NCBI RefSeq assembly: GCF_900105075.1
Contig: NZ_FNSK01000001.1
Location: forward strand, 1,935,001 to 1,999,000
Source of the DNA: Rhodobacter sp. 24-YEA-8
GTDB lineage: Bacteria; Pseudomonadota; Alphaproteobacteria; Rhodobacterales; Rhodobacteraceae
Direction: 5' to 3'
Length of the DNA: 64,000 bases
Shown here: piece by piece, positions 23,681 to 33,117 of the stretch
Layout: the number at the start of each line of letters is the position of its first letter
How positions within the stretch are numbered: the first letter of the stretch is position 1
The notes under the pieces: generated by a model
What the model was told of the DNA's origin: nothing
Database searches by the model: none
Seen by the model: the letters and a program-made list of their open reading frames with translations, nothing else
Program-made: the position numbers and the translations under genes

Positions 23681-25279
23681 TCAGAAATCGGTCGGCGCGC
23701 CGCCTTCCTGTTTGCGCCGCGCCACAAAGCGCGCAAGCTCTTCCTGCGCCATATGATCCATCGCCGGAGGCTCGAATTCCGCGAGGATCTGCTTATAGAT
23801 CCGATGCGCCCGTTCGGCGGTCCAGGTCGCCCCATCCAGCGCCCAGGCCTCATAATTGCGCCAGTCGCTGGCAAAGGGCTGATAGAACGCCGTCTGATAG
23901 CGTGCCTGCGTATGGGCGCAGCCAAAGAAATGCCCCCCCGGCCCCACCTCACGGATCGCATCCAGCGCGATATCCTCCTCGGCGCTCGCAAAGGTCGCTT
24001 CTTCGAAATAGCGCTGGATCATTTGCAACACTTCGCAATCCATCACGAATTTCTCAGGGCTCGCGATCAGCCCGCCCTCCAGCCAGCCTGCCGCGTGATA
24101 GACCATATTGGTCCCGGACTGCACAGCGGCCCAGAGCGAATTCGAGGTCTCCCACATCGACTGCCCGTCGGGCACATTGGCCGCGCAAACGCCGGAGGAC
24201 CGCATCGGCAGGCCGTAATACCGCACCAGCTGCCCGGTCATCTGCGTCGCGCGCATATATTCCGGCGTGCCAAAGGCCGGCGCGCCGGATTTCATATCGA
24301 CATTCGAGGTGAAGGTGCCGATCGCCACCGGACAGCCCGGATTGATATTCTGGAGCAGCGCCACCGCCGCCAAAGCCTCGGCCAGTGACAAAGCCACCGC
24401 CCCGGCCATCGTGACCGGCGCCATCGCACCTGCCAGGGTGAAAGGCGTGATCACCACCGGCTGCCCGCGCCGCGCCAGCCGCATCGCACCATCGAGCATC
24501 GGATAGTCATGCTTCAGGGGCGAGACCGAGTTGATATTCGTATACATCCTTGGCTTTGCATCGAATTCCGAATGCGAAAGCCCGCCCGCGATGCGGACCA
24601 TCTCCATCACATCCTCAACCCGTTCGGCGCCCAGCGAATAGGCGTGAACCACCTTATCCGTCACCACCAGCTTTTCCTGCAGACAGTCGAGGTGCCGCAC
24701 GCTGGCGTGAATATCAATCGGTTCGACCGGATAGCCACCCGCGACATGGATGCAGTTGAAATACTGCGTCAGTCTGATGAATTCCTGAAAACTCGCGAAA
24801 TCGCCGGATCGCTTGCCGCGCTCCAGATCCCAGGAGTTTGGCGGTGACGACACATTCACAAACACCATATGTTTGCCGCCGATCACGATCTCCCGCTCGG
24901 GGTTGCGCGGCGTGATGGTGAATTGCGACGGCGCATGGCCCAGCATTTCCATCACGAAAGCCTCATCCATCCGCACATTGGTGCCACTGATGATGCAACC
25001 CGCGCGGCGCATGATCTCCAGCGCTTCCGGGTTCAGGAATTCGATGCCGATATCTGAAAGGATTGTCATCGCGCCTTTGTGGATACGCTGCACACCGTCG
25101 GCATCCAGCGGCTCGGTCGGGCGGTCGGGGTTCAGCGGGATCCGCCAGGGCATCTGTTCAATGGCCAAAGCGCCGCGTGACTTCATCCCTGCGCGCCCGC
25201 CGCTGCGTTTGCGCCGGCCCGTGTCAGCCCCGCTGTCAGAAGCGTGGTCACCTGCCTGGAACCCTGAATCCCCGGTCAT
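23681..25279 (-). CDS. MttB-superfamily methyltransferase (non-pyrrolysine)
   Basis: A 532-residue member of the trimethylamine methyltransferase superfamily. Hallmarks are EPLDADGVQRIHKGAMTILSD, GGKHMVFVNVSSPPNSWDLERG, NINSVSPLKHDYPMLDGAMR and FGTPEYMRATQMTGQLVRYYG. Archaeal MttB reads an internal amber codon as pyrrolysine; here the frame is intact without one, as in bacterial MtgB/MtpB-type enzymes that demethylate quaternary amines such as glycine betaine. Substrate is unknown and no corrinoid-protein gene is adjacent. The ATG at 25279 is preceded by an excellent ribosome site (GGGAGG). Confidence 0.88.
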   Translation of the reverse strand: MTGDSGFQAGDHASDSGADTGRRKRSGGRAGMKSRGALAIEQMPWRIPLNPDRPTEPLDADGVQRIHKGAMTILSDIGIEFLNPEALEIMRRAGCIISGTNVRMDEAFVMEMLGHAPSQFTITPRNPEREIVIGGKHMVFVNVSSPPNSWDLERGKRSGDFASFQEFIRLTQYFNCIHVAGGYPVEPIDIHASVRHLDCLQEKLVVTDKVVHAYSLGAERVEDVMEMVRIAGGLSHSEFDAKPRMYTNINSVSPLKHDYPMLDGAMRLARRGQPVVITPFTLAGAMAPVTMAGAVALSLAEALAAVALLQNINPGCPVAIGTFTSNVDMKSGAPAFGTPEYMRATQMTGQLVRYYGLPMRSSGVCAANVPDGQSMWETSNSLWAAVQSGTNMVYHAAGWLEGGLIASPEKFVMDCEVLQMIQRYFEEATFASAEEDIALDAIREVGPGGHFFGCAHTQARYQTAFYQPFASDWRNYEAWALDGATWTAERAHRIYKQILAEFEPPAMDHMAQEELARFVARRKQEGGAPTDF

Positions 25280-25404
25280 CTGCGGCCCTCCCTGAAGCTC
25301 CGGGCGTGCGGCCCGGTCAGGAATCACGATGACTGAGCCTGCCCGCAGAGGCGCAACAAACCGGCGACATGCTTATGTCGTTTTTGGCGCGCGCCTGCAG
25401 ATAA

Positions 25405-26097
25405 TCAGTCCGACAGCTGATCCAGCCAGGCCGGCAGCGCACCGATATCACGCAAGACCAGATCGGCATGCGGCGCCAGATCGGCCTCGGTGGCGATCCC
25501 GGTCAGCACCGCGATCCGCGTCATGCCCGCCGCGTGCCCCGCCTCCATATCATGGCGCGAGTCGCCGATCATCGCCACCCGCTCGGGCCTGAGCCCCTGT
25601 TCGCGCAGAAAGGCGTTCAGCATCCCAGGCCCCGGTTTCGCGCCATGGCCGCTGTCATAGCCGGCGATGAAATCAACCAGCCCGGTCAGCCCATGCGCCG
25701 CCATATGCGCCCGTGCCGGACGTTCGGAATCATTGGTGACGATGCCAAGTTTCAGCCCGCGCCCCCGCAGCGCGGTGAAAAGCGGCACCAGCGGCACCGC
25801 CTCGACCATCCCCGCCAGGGCTGCCGCCTGGTCGATCCGCCCGGTCAGTTCGGCCAGCCCGGCCCCGGGCAGATGCGGCTGCAGCGTTGCGGCAATATCC
25901 GCCGCCGTCGCCGCGATGACCGGGCTGTCAGGGTGAAAATCATTGGTATCAGGCAGATAGCCCACTGCCGCCGCCAGCCGGCTGGCATGATCCGCATCGG
26001 TCGCGATCTGGGTCAGAAAGCTTTGCGCCCAGGCGCCCCAGCTTTTGCGGAAGTCGAAAAGCGTGCCATCCTTGTCGAAAAGCAGGGCGTCGATCAT
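25405..26097 (-). CDS. HAD-family hydrolase (phosphoglycolate phosphatase-like)
   Basis: A 230-residue HAD phosphatase. Motif I is LLFDKDGTLFDF with both catalytic Asp residues, motif II is LGIVTND, the Lys is in SGHGAKPGPGMLNAFL and motif IV is MIGDSRHDMEAGHAAG. Family members of this size include phosphoglycolate and pyrophosphate phosphatases. It is transcribed alone with the start at 26097. Confidence 0.9.
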   Translation of the reverse strand: MIDALLFDKDGTLFDFRKSWGAWAQSFLTQIATDADHASRLAAAVGYLPDTNDFHPDSPVIAATAADIAATLQPHLPGAGLAELTGRIDQAAALAGMVEAVPLVPLFTALRGRGLKLGIVTNDSERPARAHMAAHGLTGLVDFIAGYDSGHGAKPGPGMLNAFLREQGLRPERVAMIGDSRHDMEAGHAAGMTRIAVLTGIATEADLAPHADLVLRDIGALPAWLDQLSD

Positions 26098-26208
26098 CAC
26101 TCGGGTTCCTCTGGCTGCGGCCCTTTGCACCATAGGACCGGGGGGATGTATCAGGATCGTCTCACAGATCGCAGCAGCCGCCGAAAAATACGGCCGGATC
26201 GGGGCGGC

Positions 26209-26490
26209 TCAGGTCCAGTCGGGCACCTCGCCCCCGGGCAAAGCCGCCCGCGCTGCCGCCACCTCTGCGGGCGCATGCCCCGCCCCGGCCGCGAACTCAA
26301 TGACCCGCGCATCATCGCCCAGCAGGAAATCCATCACCGCCGCCAGGACCTCTGTCTCGCCGGCCCGCGCCTGCAATTCCAGGATCCCGATGCCGCTTTG
26401 CTCCAGGAACGGGCCAATCCGGTCTTCATCCGCCGCAAGCCAGGCCAGGGCCTGAAGGGCCAGGATCTGCGCGTTTTCCTGCTGCGTCAT
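26209..26490 (-). CDS. DUF3572 family protein
   Basis: A 93-residue acidic protein matching DUF3572: QALAWLAADEDRIGPFLEQSGI, LAAVMDFLLGDDARVIEFA and the C-terminal GGEVPDWT. The family is common in alphaproteobacteria and often lies next to pleD, as here; its role is unknown. Confidence 0.88.
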   Translation of the reverse strand: MTQQENAQILALQALAWLAADEDRIGPFLEQSGIGILELQARAGETEVLAAVMDFLLGDDARVIEFAAGAGHAPAEVAAARAALPGGEVPDWT

Positions 26491-26956
26491 CGGGGGGATC
26501 TCCTGCTGTCATCGCGCGCATCTGAAGCTTCATCCATCCCACAGCCATGGGCGGCCAGCAATGCCGCATGTCCCGGCTGGGCCGGGCCGGGTCGCGAAAA
26601 AAGGCAGGGAACCCACACGGGGTCTTTGGAAAGATTGCTGACAATTTACCTTCCGGGAGAATGTTTTTCTAACCGTGACCCCGGCCTCAGACCTGGTCCT
26701 TGCTGTTATCCAGAGCTTTACCCACAGATTCCAGGATTTATCCGCGAAAGGTGAGCAGGATCGAAGCGATTTGAAAGGATTTATTAACCATCCGCATAAC
26801 AAGATCCTGACTGATGAAACCGCACTGTCTTTCCTGCATCCGACCAACCGATGATCCTCAATCAGACTTGCCGTCCCGCCGCCCCCATCCTCCGATAGCC
26901 CCCGTCATTGCCCGCCGCGCCCCGTTCCGACCGACCTTCCAGCAGGGAAGCCTGAT
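26491..26956. other. intergenic region with DnaA-like boxes and CtrA-like site
   Basis: The 466 bases between DUF3572 and pleD contain no gene and are less GC-rich than their surroundings. Three DnaA-box-like 9-mers lie in the same orientation: TTATCCAGA (26706-26714), TTACCCACA (26718-26726) and TTATCCGCG (26738-26746), each one or two mismatches from TTATCCACA. TTAACCAT at 26784-26791 matches a CtrA half site. The region must include the pleD promoter. Confidence 0.45.
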
Positions 26957-28342
26957 ATGCCACGCCGTATCCTGATCGCGGACTCTATCCCGGCAAACCG
27001 GGTCATCTTCCAGGTCCGGCTGAGCGATGGTTTTTTCCGGCCCCTGCTGACGGCGGATGCCACCTCCTGTCTGCGCGCGGCACGGCGCGAACGTCCCGAT
27101 CTGATCGTAATCGATTGTGACCTGCCCGATATGCCCGGCCCGCAGGTGATCACCGCGCTGCGCAGCGATCCGCGCACCCGCAACCTGCCGGTGATTGCCC
27201 TCATCGCGCCAGACACGCCAGAGGGCCGGCTGGCCGCGCTGCAGGCGGGCGCCGATGACGTGATGGTCAAGCCTCCCGATATGTTTGTCCTGCTGGCGCG
27301 GATCCGAAATCTGCTGCGCCAGCGCGAGGAAAGCCAGATGATGTCGCGCGCCTGGGGGTGCGAGATCCCCGAAATGCTGGGCCTCGCAGACCGCAAGGGC
27401 AGCTTTCTGCCGGTCGGCCCAGTCGGCCTGATCGCCGCCCGGCCCGAGACCGCGCAGGCCTGGAAACAACAGCTGGACCCACGGCTGCGTGATCATGCGC
27501 GCGTACATGCCCCTGCGGAAGTGGCGAGCTATGGCGAACAGGCGGCCCATACCCATGTCTTCCTGATCGAGGCCGATACCGGCACCCATGGCGGCGGTCT
27601 GCGACTGATGACCCAGCTTTCCGGCATCTCACATTTCCGCCACAGCATGTTCTGCATTCTGGCGCCGGAAACCAGTGACACCGCCGCCCTGGCCTTTGAT
27701 ATGGGCGCCCATGACGTGATCGACCCTTCTGTCAGCGCCGAAGAACTGGATCTGCGCATCCGCCTGCTTTTGCGGCGCAAGCAACAGGCTGATGCCGAGC
27801 GGAGCTCGATCGAGGCCGGGTTGCGGCTTGCGATCATCGACCCGCTGACCGGTGCTTACAACCGCCGCTATGCTTTCCCGCGCCTGGCAGGCATCGCCGA
27901 ACAGGCGGCCGTCGAGGGCAGCGAATTCGCGGTGCTGGTGATCGATCTCGACCGGTTCAAATCCGTCAATGATTGTTATGGCCATACCACCGGCGACACT
28001 GTCCTGGTCGAAGTGGTCCGCCGCCTGCGCGACAATCTGCGGATCGACGATATGCTGGCGCGGATCGGGGGCGAGGAATTTCTGATCGCCCTGCCCGAAA
28101 CCACTGCCGCCGAGGCGCAGCGCATTGCCGAACGGCTGCGCTGCGTGGTCGGCGCTACACCGGTCGATGGCGGCAATGGGGTCGCGCTCAGCGTGACGGT
28201 CTCCATCGGCGTGAAAACCGGCGGCGGCCCGATGGCGCCTTCCGAGGATATTACTGCCATGGTGGATGCGGCCGATGGCGCGCTTTTGCGGTCGAAGACC
28301 CTGGGCCGCAATGTTGTGACGCTCAGCCATTCCCCGGTGTGA
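26957..28342 (+). CDS. pleD: PleD-type diguanylate cyclase response regulator
   Basis: A 461-residue REC-REC-GGDEF protein that makes cyclic di-GMP. The first receiver has the phospho-acceptor Asp53 (DLIVIDCDLPDMPG) and the conserved Lys in DDVMVKPPD. The second receiver is degenerate. The cyclase domain starts DPLTGAYNRRY, has the active site GGEEF at 371-375 and the inhibitory I-site RIDD at 362-365, so both catalysis and product feedback look intact. No divK gene lies next to it, unlike in Caulobacter. The CtrA-like half site upstream suggests cell-cycle or motility control. Confidence 0.92.
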   Translation: MPRRILIADSIPANRVIFQVRLSDGFFRPLLTADATSCLRAARRERPDLIVIDCDLPDMPGPQVITALRSDPRTRNLPVIALIAPDTPEGRLAALQAGADDVMVKPPDMFVLLARIRNLLRQREESQMMSRAWGCEIPEMLGLADRKGSFLPVGPVGLIAARPETAQAWKQQLDPRLRDHARVHAPAEVASYGEQAAHTHVFLIEADTGTHGGGLRLMTQLSGISHFRHSMFCILAPETSDTAALAFDMGAHDVIDPSVSAEELDLRIRLLLRRKQQADAERSSIEAGLRLAIIDPLTGAYNRRYAFPRLAGIAEQAAVEGSEFAVLVIDLDRFKSVNDCYGHTTGDTVLVEVVRRLRDNLRIDDMLARIGGEEFLIALPETTAAEAQRIAERLRCVVGATPVDGGNGVALSVTVSIGVKTGGGPMAPSEDITAMVDAADGALLRSKTLGRNVVTLSHSPV

Positions 28343-28602
28343 CGCCAACACGTGACGCCATCCTGTGGCGCCCCGATGATCTGGCCCGGCCGGAAGTGCC
28401 CGCGTCCAGCGCCTTGCCAAAACCGGACGCCAGACCTCGCCGTCGCGTCCTCAGGCCAGGCAGGCCGCAACTGTCTGTGCATGAGAGCTGCGGGCAGCCC
28501 CTGCGCCATGGTCAGGAAGACCCGCTGGCGGAAACCGAGGCCACGGCCGCCCCGCTGCGGTCACCACAGGCAGAACAGCGCGGACGCTCCCGCTGCGTCA
28601 TC
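28343..28602. other. convergent intergenic stretch
   Basis: The 260 bases between pleD and pdxY, which converge here, show no convincing gene, hairpin or repeat. The ribosomal protein L33 gene (rpmG), often found after pleD in alphaproteobacteria, is absent. Confidence 0.5.
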
Positions 28603-29457
28603 TCAGCGGCGGATCGCCGCCAGTTCCGCGAGGCCCGCAAGGAATTCCGCGTTGCTCAGCATGACCTCCTGCCGGCCTAGCGCCGCCGCCTCCCCCATCG
28701 CAACCCCGGTGAGCTTTTGCGCAAAAACAACGGCTTCTGAGAGAGAACGACCACGCCCCAGCCCGGCGATGATCAGCGCCGCGAACAGATCCCCGGTCCC
28801 CGACAGCGCCAGCGGCAAATGCGGCGCGGGGTGACGGCTGACGCCTTCCGGCGTAATCACCACGCTTTCAAGACAGCCCTCGGGGCTGTCTTCCAGCACG
28901 CATCCGGTCGCAATCACCCGCGCCCCGGGGCGCAGGTTCAGGCCCGCCCGCGCCAGCGCCAGATCTTCGAGCCGCGCGATCTTCTGCCCCGACAAGAGTG
29001 ACAGCTCAAACGGGTTCGGCGTGGTCAGATCGGCCAGCGGCAGCAATTCATCGCGGATCACCGCCACCACCGCTTCGGGCACATAACGCCCCGGCTTGGC
29101 ATCGCCGATCACCGGATCGCAGAGATAGACCAGACGCGGGTTGATCTCGCGCGCTTTCGCGATGAAGTCCGCCGCCATATGTGCGATCGCGGCCGAGCCG
29201 ATATAGCCCGTCACGATGTAATCGGCCCGTTCGGGGAGCCCACGCTCCATCGCGCCCAGAAGCAGATCGGCGAAAAAATCCTCGGGCAGCGCGCGGCCGC
29301 GCAGGCTCGGGTAATCGGGGGTATTCGAGAACACCACTGTCGGGATCGCCGCCACCTCCAGCCCGGCCGCACAAAGCGGAAACAGCGCCGCCGAATTGCC
29401 GACATGGCCGAACACGACCTGGCTCTGGATCGAAATGACGAAAGGCGGGGTCTGCAT
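28603..29457 (-). CDS. pdxY: pyridoxal kinase PdxY-like
   Basis: A 284-residue kinase of the ribokinase fold that phosphorylates pyridoxal in the vitamin B6 salvage path. Visible are SQVVFGHVGNSAALFPL, FSNTPDYPSLRG, YLCDPVIGD, TPNPFELSLLSG and ALSGTGDLFAALI with the GTGD catalytic region. The ATG at 29457 begins the conserved ISIQSQV strand. It is monocistronic. Confidence 0.9.
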   Translation of the reverse strand: MQTPPFVISIQSQVVFGHVGNSAALFPLCAAGLEVAAIPTVVFSNTPDYPSLRGRALPEDFFADLLLGAMERGLPERADYIVTGYIGSAAIAHMAADFIAKAREINPRLVYLCDPVIGDAKPGRYVPEAVVAVIRDELLPLADLTTPNPFELSLLSGQKIARLEDLALARAGLNLRPGARVIATGCVLEDSPEGCLESVVITPEGVSRHPAPHLPLALSGTGDLFAALIIAGLGRGRSLSEAVVFAQKLTGVAMGEAAALGRQEVMLSNAEFLAGLAELAAIRR

Positions 29458-29715
29458 TGCTATGTCCTTCCCGCGCAGGATCCCGGTCATGGTTCGGGGC
29501 GCGCGGGCAGAGGTTACAACCGCTCGCGCGCAAAAGGCCATGGGGTAAACCCCGGGTCTCAGGGGAATTTCCGCAAAGATCTGCCGTCATGCGCTGATGA
29601 CGGGTCCGGGATGGCGGATCCCTGGTCCGCCTCGCAGGACAGGTCCCGGATGCGCCCCCTGTAACGCGCCCGTGATAACTGGCGTTGACAGACCACCACC
29701 CCGGCGGGTAGCGCT

Positions 29716-29886
29716 GAGGCGACGGTTCCCGCGAGGGAGGAAAGAGGGAACGCAGCAGGGCATCCGCCCGATCTGCGGCTGCCCCCGCAACTGTGAGCGG
29801 CGAGGGTTTCGCAATATGCCACTGGGGTTCAGGGACCCTGGGAAGGCGCGAAATCCACAGACCCGCGAGCCAGGAGACCTGCCGTC
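29716..29886 (+). promoter_or_regulatory. cobalamin riboswitch
   Basis: Conserved core segments are present in order: the G-rich paired arms around GGTTCCC and GGGAAC, CGGCTGCCCCCGCAACTGTG, GCCACTGG, CTGGGAAGGCG, and the B12 box AGCCAGGAGACCTGCC at 29868-29883. Downstream arms CATCAGG/CCTGATG and GCGGG/CCCGC may form the expression platform before the TonB receptor start at 30011. Cobalamin binding should repress the receptor/importer operon. Confidence 0.95.
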
Positions 29887-30010
29887 GGCCATATTCACGG
29901 GCAGGCGCATCAGGCGGGGGTTCCTGATGGCAAGGATGACATGCGGGTGATTGCCCGCCTGGTCCTGGCAGTCTGCAGTGACGAGCGATTCACCTTTCGG
30001 GGTAAAATTC

Positions 30011-32152
30011 ATGCCGTCCATTTCGCGCCGCACATCTGTGCGGCTTTTGCTGACACTTACCGCTCTCACCCCCATCACCGCTGCGCCGGTGCTGGCCGAA
30101 GAGACCACCATCGGCCTCGGCACCATCTGGCTGCCGGTCGATGACGAGGCGGGCCAGGGGCTTGAGGCCACCGCGCCCACCGCGAGCCGGCTGGGTGAAA
30201 AGATCCGCGATATTCCTGCCGCCGTCGAGGTGATCGGCACCGAGACCATGGCCGAACGCGGTCTCCATTCGATCGCCTCCGCCGTATCGCAGACCGCAAC
30301 CGGGGTCACCTCGATCGCTGCACCGGGCTATGACAATGCCTTCGCCGCGCGCGGCTTTCAGGGCACGAGCTCGGTGATGATGCTGTTTGACGGCACCAGG
30401 CAGTTTCCCGGGCGCGGCAATATCTCTTTCCCGGTCGACAGCTGGCTGATCGAGGAATTCGAGGTCCTGAAAGGCGGCGGCTCGGTGATCCATGGGCATG
30501 GCGCGATTGGCGGTTTCGTCAATGCGATGCCCAAACGCCCGTTTGACGGTGCGCCGCGCCATCTGTTGACCGCGCTTGCAGGGTCAGATGGCAGGCTGCG
30601 CTTTGGCGCCGACAGTGGCGGCTCGCTCTCGGACACACTTTCTTACCGCATCGCGGTGATTGCAGATGGCTCCGACGGCTGGATCGACGGTGCGGATGAC
30701 AGCCTCGGCGCCGTGACCGCTGCGCTGAGCTGGAAGGCGACGCCTGATCTGACCTTCACCCTGTCGGCAGATTACGCGAAGCGCGAGCCGATGACCTATT
30801 ATGGCACGCCCCTGCGCAACGGCATCCTCGTCGCCGGGACCGAGGCGCTGAACTACAATGTCGAAGACGCGAAGACTGACTTCACCGATCACTGGCTGCA
30901 GCTGAAAACCGAATGGGCGCCTTCGGACTCGGTCCGCGTCTCGGCTGTGCTGTACCGCATCGGGTCTGACCGCAGCTTCCGCAATGCGGAAACCTATGAA
31001 TGGGATCCGGTGACCGATACGGTATCGGTCGGCGAATTCGTCGCCATCGACCAGGATCAGGATCAGACCGGCTTCCGGCTGGATGCCGGCTTCCGCCACG
31101 GGATCGCGGGCTATGACAGCCATACGGTGATCGGCTTTGACCTGAACCGCTCGAAATCCGGCTATGCCAGTGCCTTCAACTTCGGTTCGGTCACGGTCGA
31201 CCCGTTCAACCCGCGCCCCGGCCGCTTCCCCGCCAGCCTGACCCCGGTGGCACAATACCGCTCGACCCTCGACCAGCGCGCGGTCTTTCTGGAAAACCGC
31301 ACCGACCTTGGCCAGGGGCTGGCGCTCAGCCTTGGCCTGCGCCAGGACTGGTTCGATCTGAGCCGCGAGGGTATCGCAACCCCCGCATCGAGCTTTGACG
31401 CCAGCTACAAGGCCCCATCGGCGCGGGTCGCGCTCAGCTGGGCGGCGAATGAGACCACGGTGGTTTACGGCCAGCTGGCCTGGTCCACCGACCCGGTGAA
31501 CATGCCGCTGATGGATTACGCCGCGAATTTCCGCGACTTCGATCTGACCACGGGGCGGCAATTCGAGATCGGGATGCGCCAGAGCTTTGCCGATGGCCGC
31601 GCCGAATGGTCGCTTACCGCCTATGATATCGTGAAGCGCAATGTGCCGGTGCTGGCGCCGGGGTCTTTCACGCTGCAACAGGCCGGGCAGCAATCCTCAC
31701 GCGGGATCGAGCTGGCAGCCAGCGCCACGGTGACCGACACCCTGCGGCTCAGTGGCAATATTGCCCGCACCAAAGCGCGGTTTGACGATTTCACCTTCTT
31801 CGATTTCAACACCTTTTCCTGGGTGGATTATTCGGGGAATGTGCCGATCCTCGTGCCGGAAACCTCGGCCAATCTCTGGGCATCCTGGGGTTTCGCCGAT
31901 GCCTGGACCGCGCATCTGGGTGTGCAATTCGTCGGCAAGGCCTGGTATGACTACGCCAATACCGAGAAACGCGGCAGCTTCTCGCTGATCAATGCCGGGC
32001 TTGACTGGCAGGCGGGCGAGACCTCGACCCTGTCATTGCGCGTGACGAACCTCTTCGACAAGAGCTATGCGGCATATCTCTACCCCGAAAAGGGTCAGGT
32101 GGTTCTCGGTGCGCCGCGCCGGTTCGAGTTGCAGCTGACCTCGAAGTTCTGA
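30011..32152 (+). CDS. TonB-dependent receptor, cobalamin-riboswitch controlled
   Basis: Outer-membrane beta-barrel receptor of 713 residues. A signal peptide (RRTSVRLLLTLTALTPITAA, cut near LAEE) is followed by a plug domain with IRDIPAAVEVIGTETMAERG, GAPGYDNAFAARGFQG-like motifs and GGFVNAMPKR. The barrel ends in the Phe-terminated strand LQLTSKF. By family it resembles siderophore receptors, yet it follows a cobalamin riboswitch, so corrinoid or corrinoid-precursor uptake is the best inference. An in-frame start 20 codons upstream would misplace the signal peptide. It heads an operon with the next four genes. Confidence 0.88.
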   Translation: MPSISRRTSVRLLLTLTALTPITAAPVLAEETTIGLGTIWLPVDDEAGQGLEATAPTASRLGEKIRDIPAAVEVIGTETMAERGLHSIASAVSQTATGVTSIAAPGYDNAFAARGFQGTSSVMMLFDGTRQFPGRGNISFPVDSWLIEEFEVLKGGGSVIHGHGAIGGFVNAMPKRPFDGAPRHLLTALAGSDGRLRFGADSGGSLSDTLSYRIAVIADGSDGWIDGADDSLGAVTAALSWKATPDLTFTLSADYAKREPMTYYGTPLRNGILVAGTEALNYNVEDAKTDFTDHWLQLKTEWAPSDSVRVSAVLYRIGSDRSFRNAETYEWDPVTDTVSVGEFVAIDQDQDQTGFRLDAGFRHGIAGYDSHTVIGFDLNRSKSGYASAFNFGSVTVDPFNPRPGRFPASLTPVAQYRSTLDQRAVFLENRTDLGQGLALSLGLRQDWFDLSREGIATPASSFDASYKAPSARVALSWAANETTVVYGQLAWSTDPVNMPLMDYAANFRDFDLTTGRQFEIGMRQSFADGRAEWSLTAYDIVKRNVPVLAPGSFTLQQAGQQSSRGIELAASATVTDTLRLSGNIARTKARFDDFTFFDFNTFSWVDYSGNVPILVPETSANLWASWGFADAWTAHLGVQFVGKAWYDYANTEKRGSFSLINAGLDWQAGETSTLSLRVTNLFDKSYAAYLYPEKGQVVLGAPRRFELQLTSKF

Positions 32153-32163
32153 AAGCCGCCCCC

Positions 32164-33117
32164 ATGACCGACGCCTCACAAGACGAGACCTTCGCGTTGC
32201 TTGCCCGGCTTTTCGGGGCCGAAGGGCATTTGTGGAGCATCGGCACCCTTGCAGGGTTCATGGGGTTTGACCTGACCGGTATCCCGCAAAACATCGGCGG
32301 GGCACTGGTGCTGGAAGGTGAGACCGGGCGCGCCCGTCTCACCCCCGGCGGAAAGCTCCTGGCGTTCGAGACCCTCAGCAGCGAGCCGAAGGGCTGGAAC
32401 CACGGGATCGCGCTCTGCCAGGCGGGTGGGCTGCCCCCCCGCCCCCGCGACCGCCACCTCAGCGTGGTCGCGGATGATGCAGCCCTGGTTGCCGCAGACC
32501 AAAGCGCGCCGGCGCTTGATCTGGGGCTGGGCCATGCCGGGCTTCGCTGCCTTTTTCGACCTGCGGCGACGGCCCGCGCCCAGGCCCTGCTGCTGGCCGG
32601 CCAGCACTGGAACGATTGCCGCGAGGCGCTGGCCGCGCTGCCGGGTGCCTGGATTGCCGAGACACCCTTTCTGCGCGCCGAGCGGGTGGCGGATGGCACC
32701 TGCCCGATCCATGCGATCCCTTCGGCCGGGATCCGGGGCCTGACCCATGCCGCGACCACGCCGGTACCAGAGGGCTGGCTGCCCTTTGCCCATATATTCC
32801 CGCCGCATCCGGCGCGGGTGCGCCCGGGGCTGCGCCGCCCGTTCGATCCCGATATCCATACCGTATTCCAGTCCATCCTCGCGCGTCATGGCCGCCCCGA
32901 CCTGACGGCGCTGAAAGCTGCGACCCGCGCGCGGCTGCAAAGCAGCCTGCCACCCGAGGTGGCCGACGCGCCCGGCCAGAGGCCCGACCGCCACGCCCAG
33001 GCCGTCATCCGCGTCACCCTGCGCCAATGGCTCGCCGAAACCGGCCTGGCCCCGCCCGGAGCCTGGCTCTCGCGTTATGACCGCCCGCTTCTGGCTGCGG
33101 TCCGGAACCAGACATGA
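32164..33117 (+). CDS. hypothetical protein in cobalamin-regulated operon
   Basis: A 317-residue soluble protein of unknown family. It begins FALLARLFGAEGHLWSIGTL and contains a Cys/His-bearing centre (DGTCPIHAIPSAGIRGLTHA) and a C-terminal helical segment ending WLSRYDRPLLAAVRNQT. There is no signal peptide, so it is probably cytoplasmic. It lies 11 bases after the TonB receptor and overlaps the binding-protein gene by ATGA, so it is part of the same transcript. A corrinoid-handling or regulatory role would fit the context but is not shown by sequence. Confidence 0.75.
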   Translation: MTDASQDETFALLARLFGAEGHLWSIGTLAGFMGFDLTGIPQNIGGALVLEGETGRARLTPGGKLLAFETLSSEPKGWNHGIALCQAGGLPPRPRDRHLSVVADDAALVAADQSAPALDLGLGHAGLRCLFRPAATARAQALLLAGQHWNDCREALAALPGAWIAETPFLRAERVADGTCPIHAIPSAGIRGLTHAATTPVPEGWLPFAHIFPPHPARVRPGLRRPFDPDIHTVFQSILARHGRPDLTALKAATRARLQSSLPPEVADAPGQRPDRHAQAVIRVTLRQWLAETGLAPPGAWLSRYDRPLLAAVRNQT

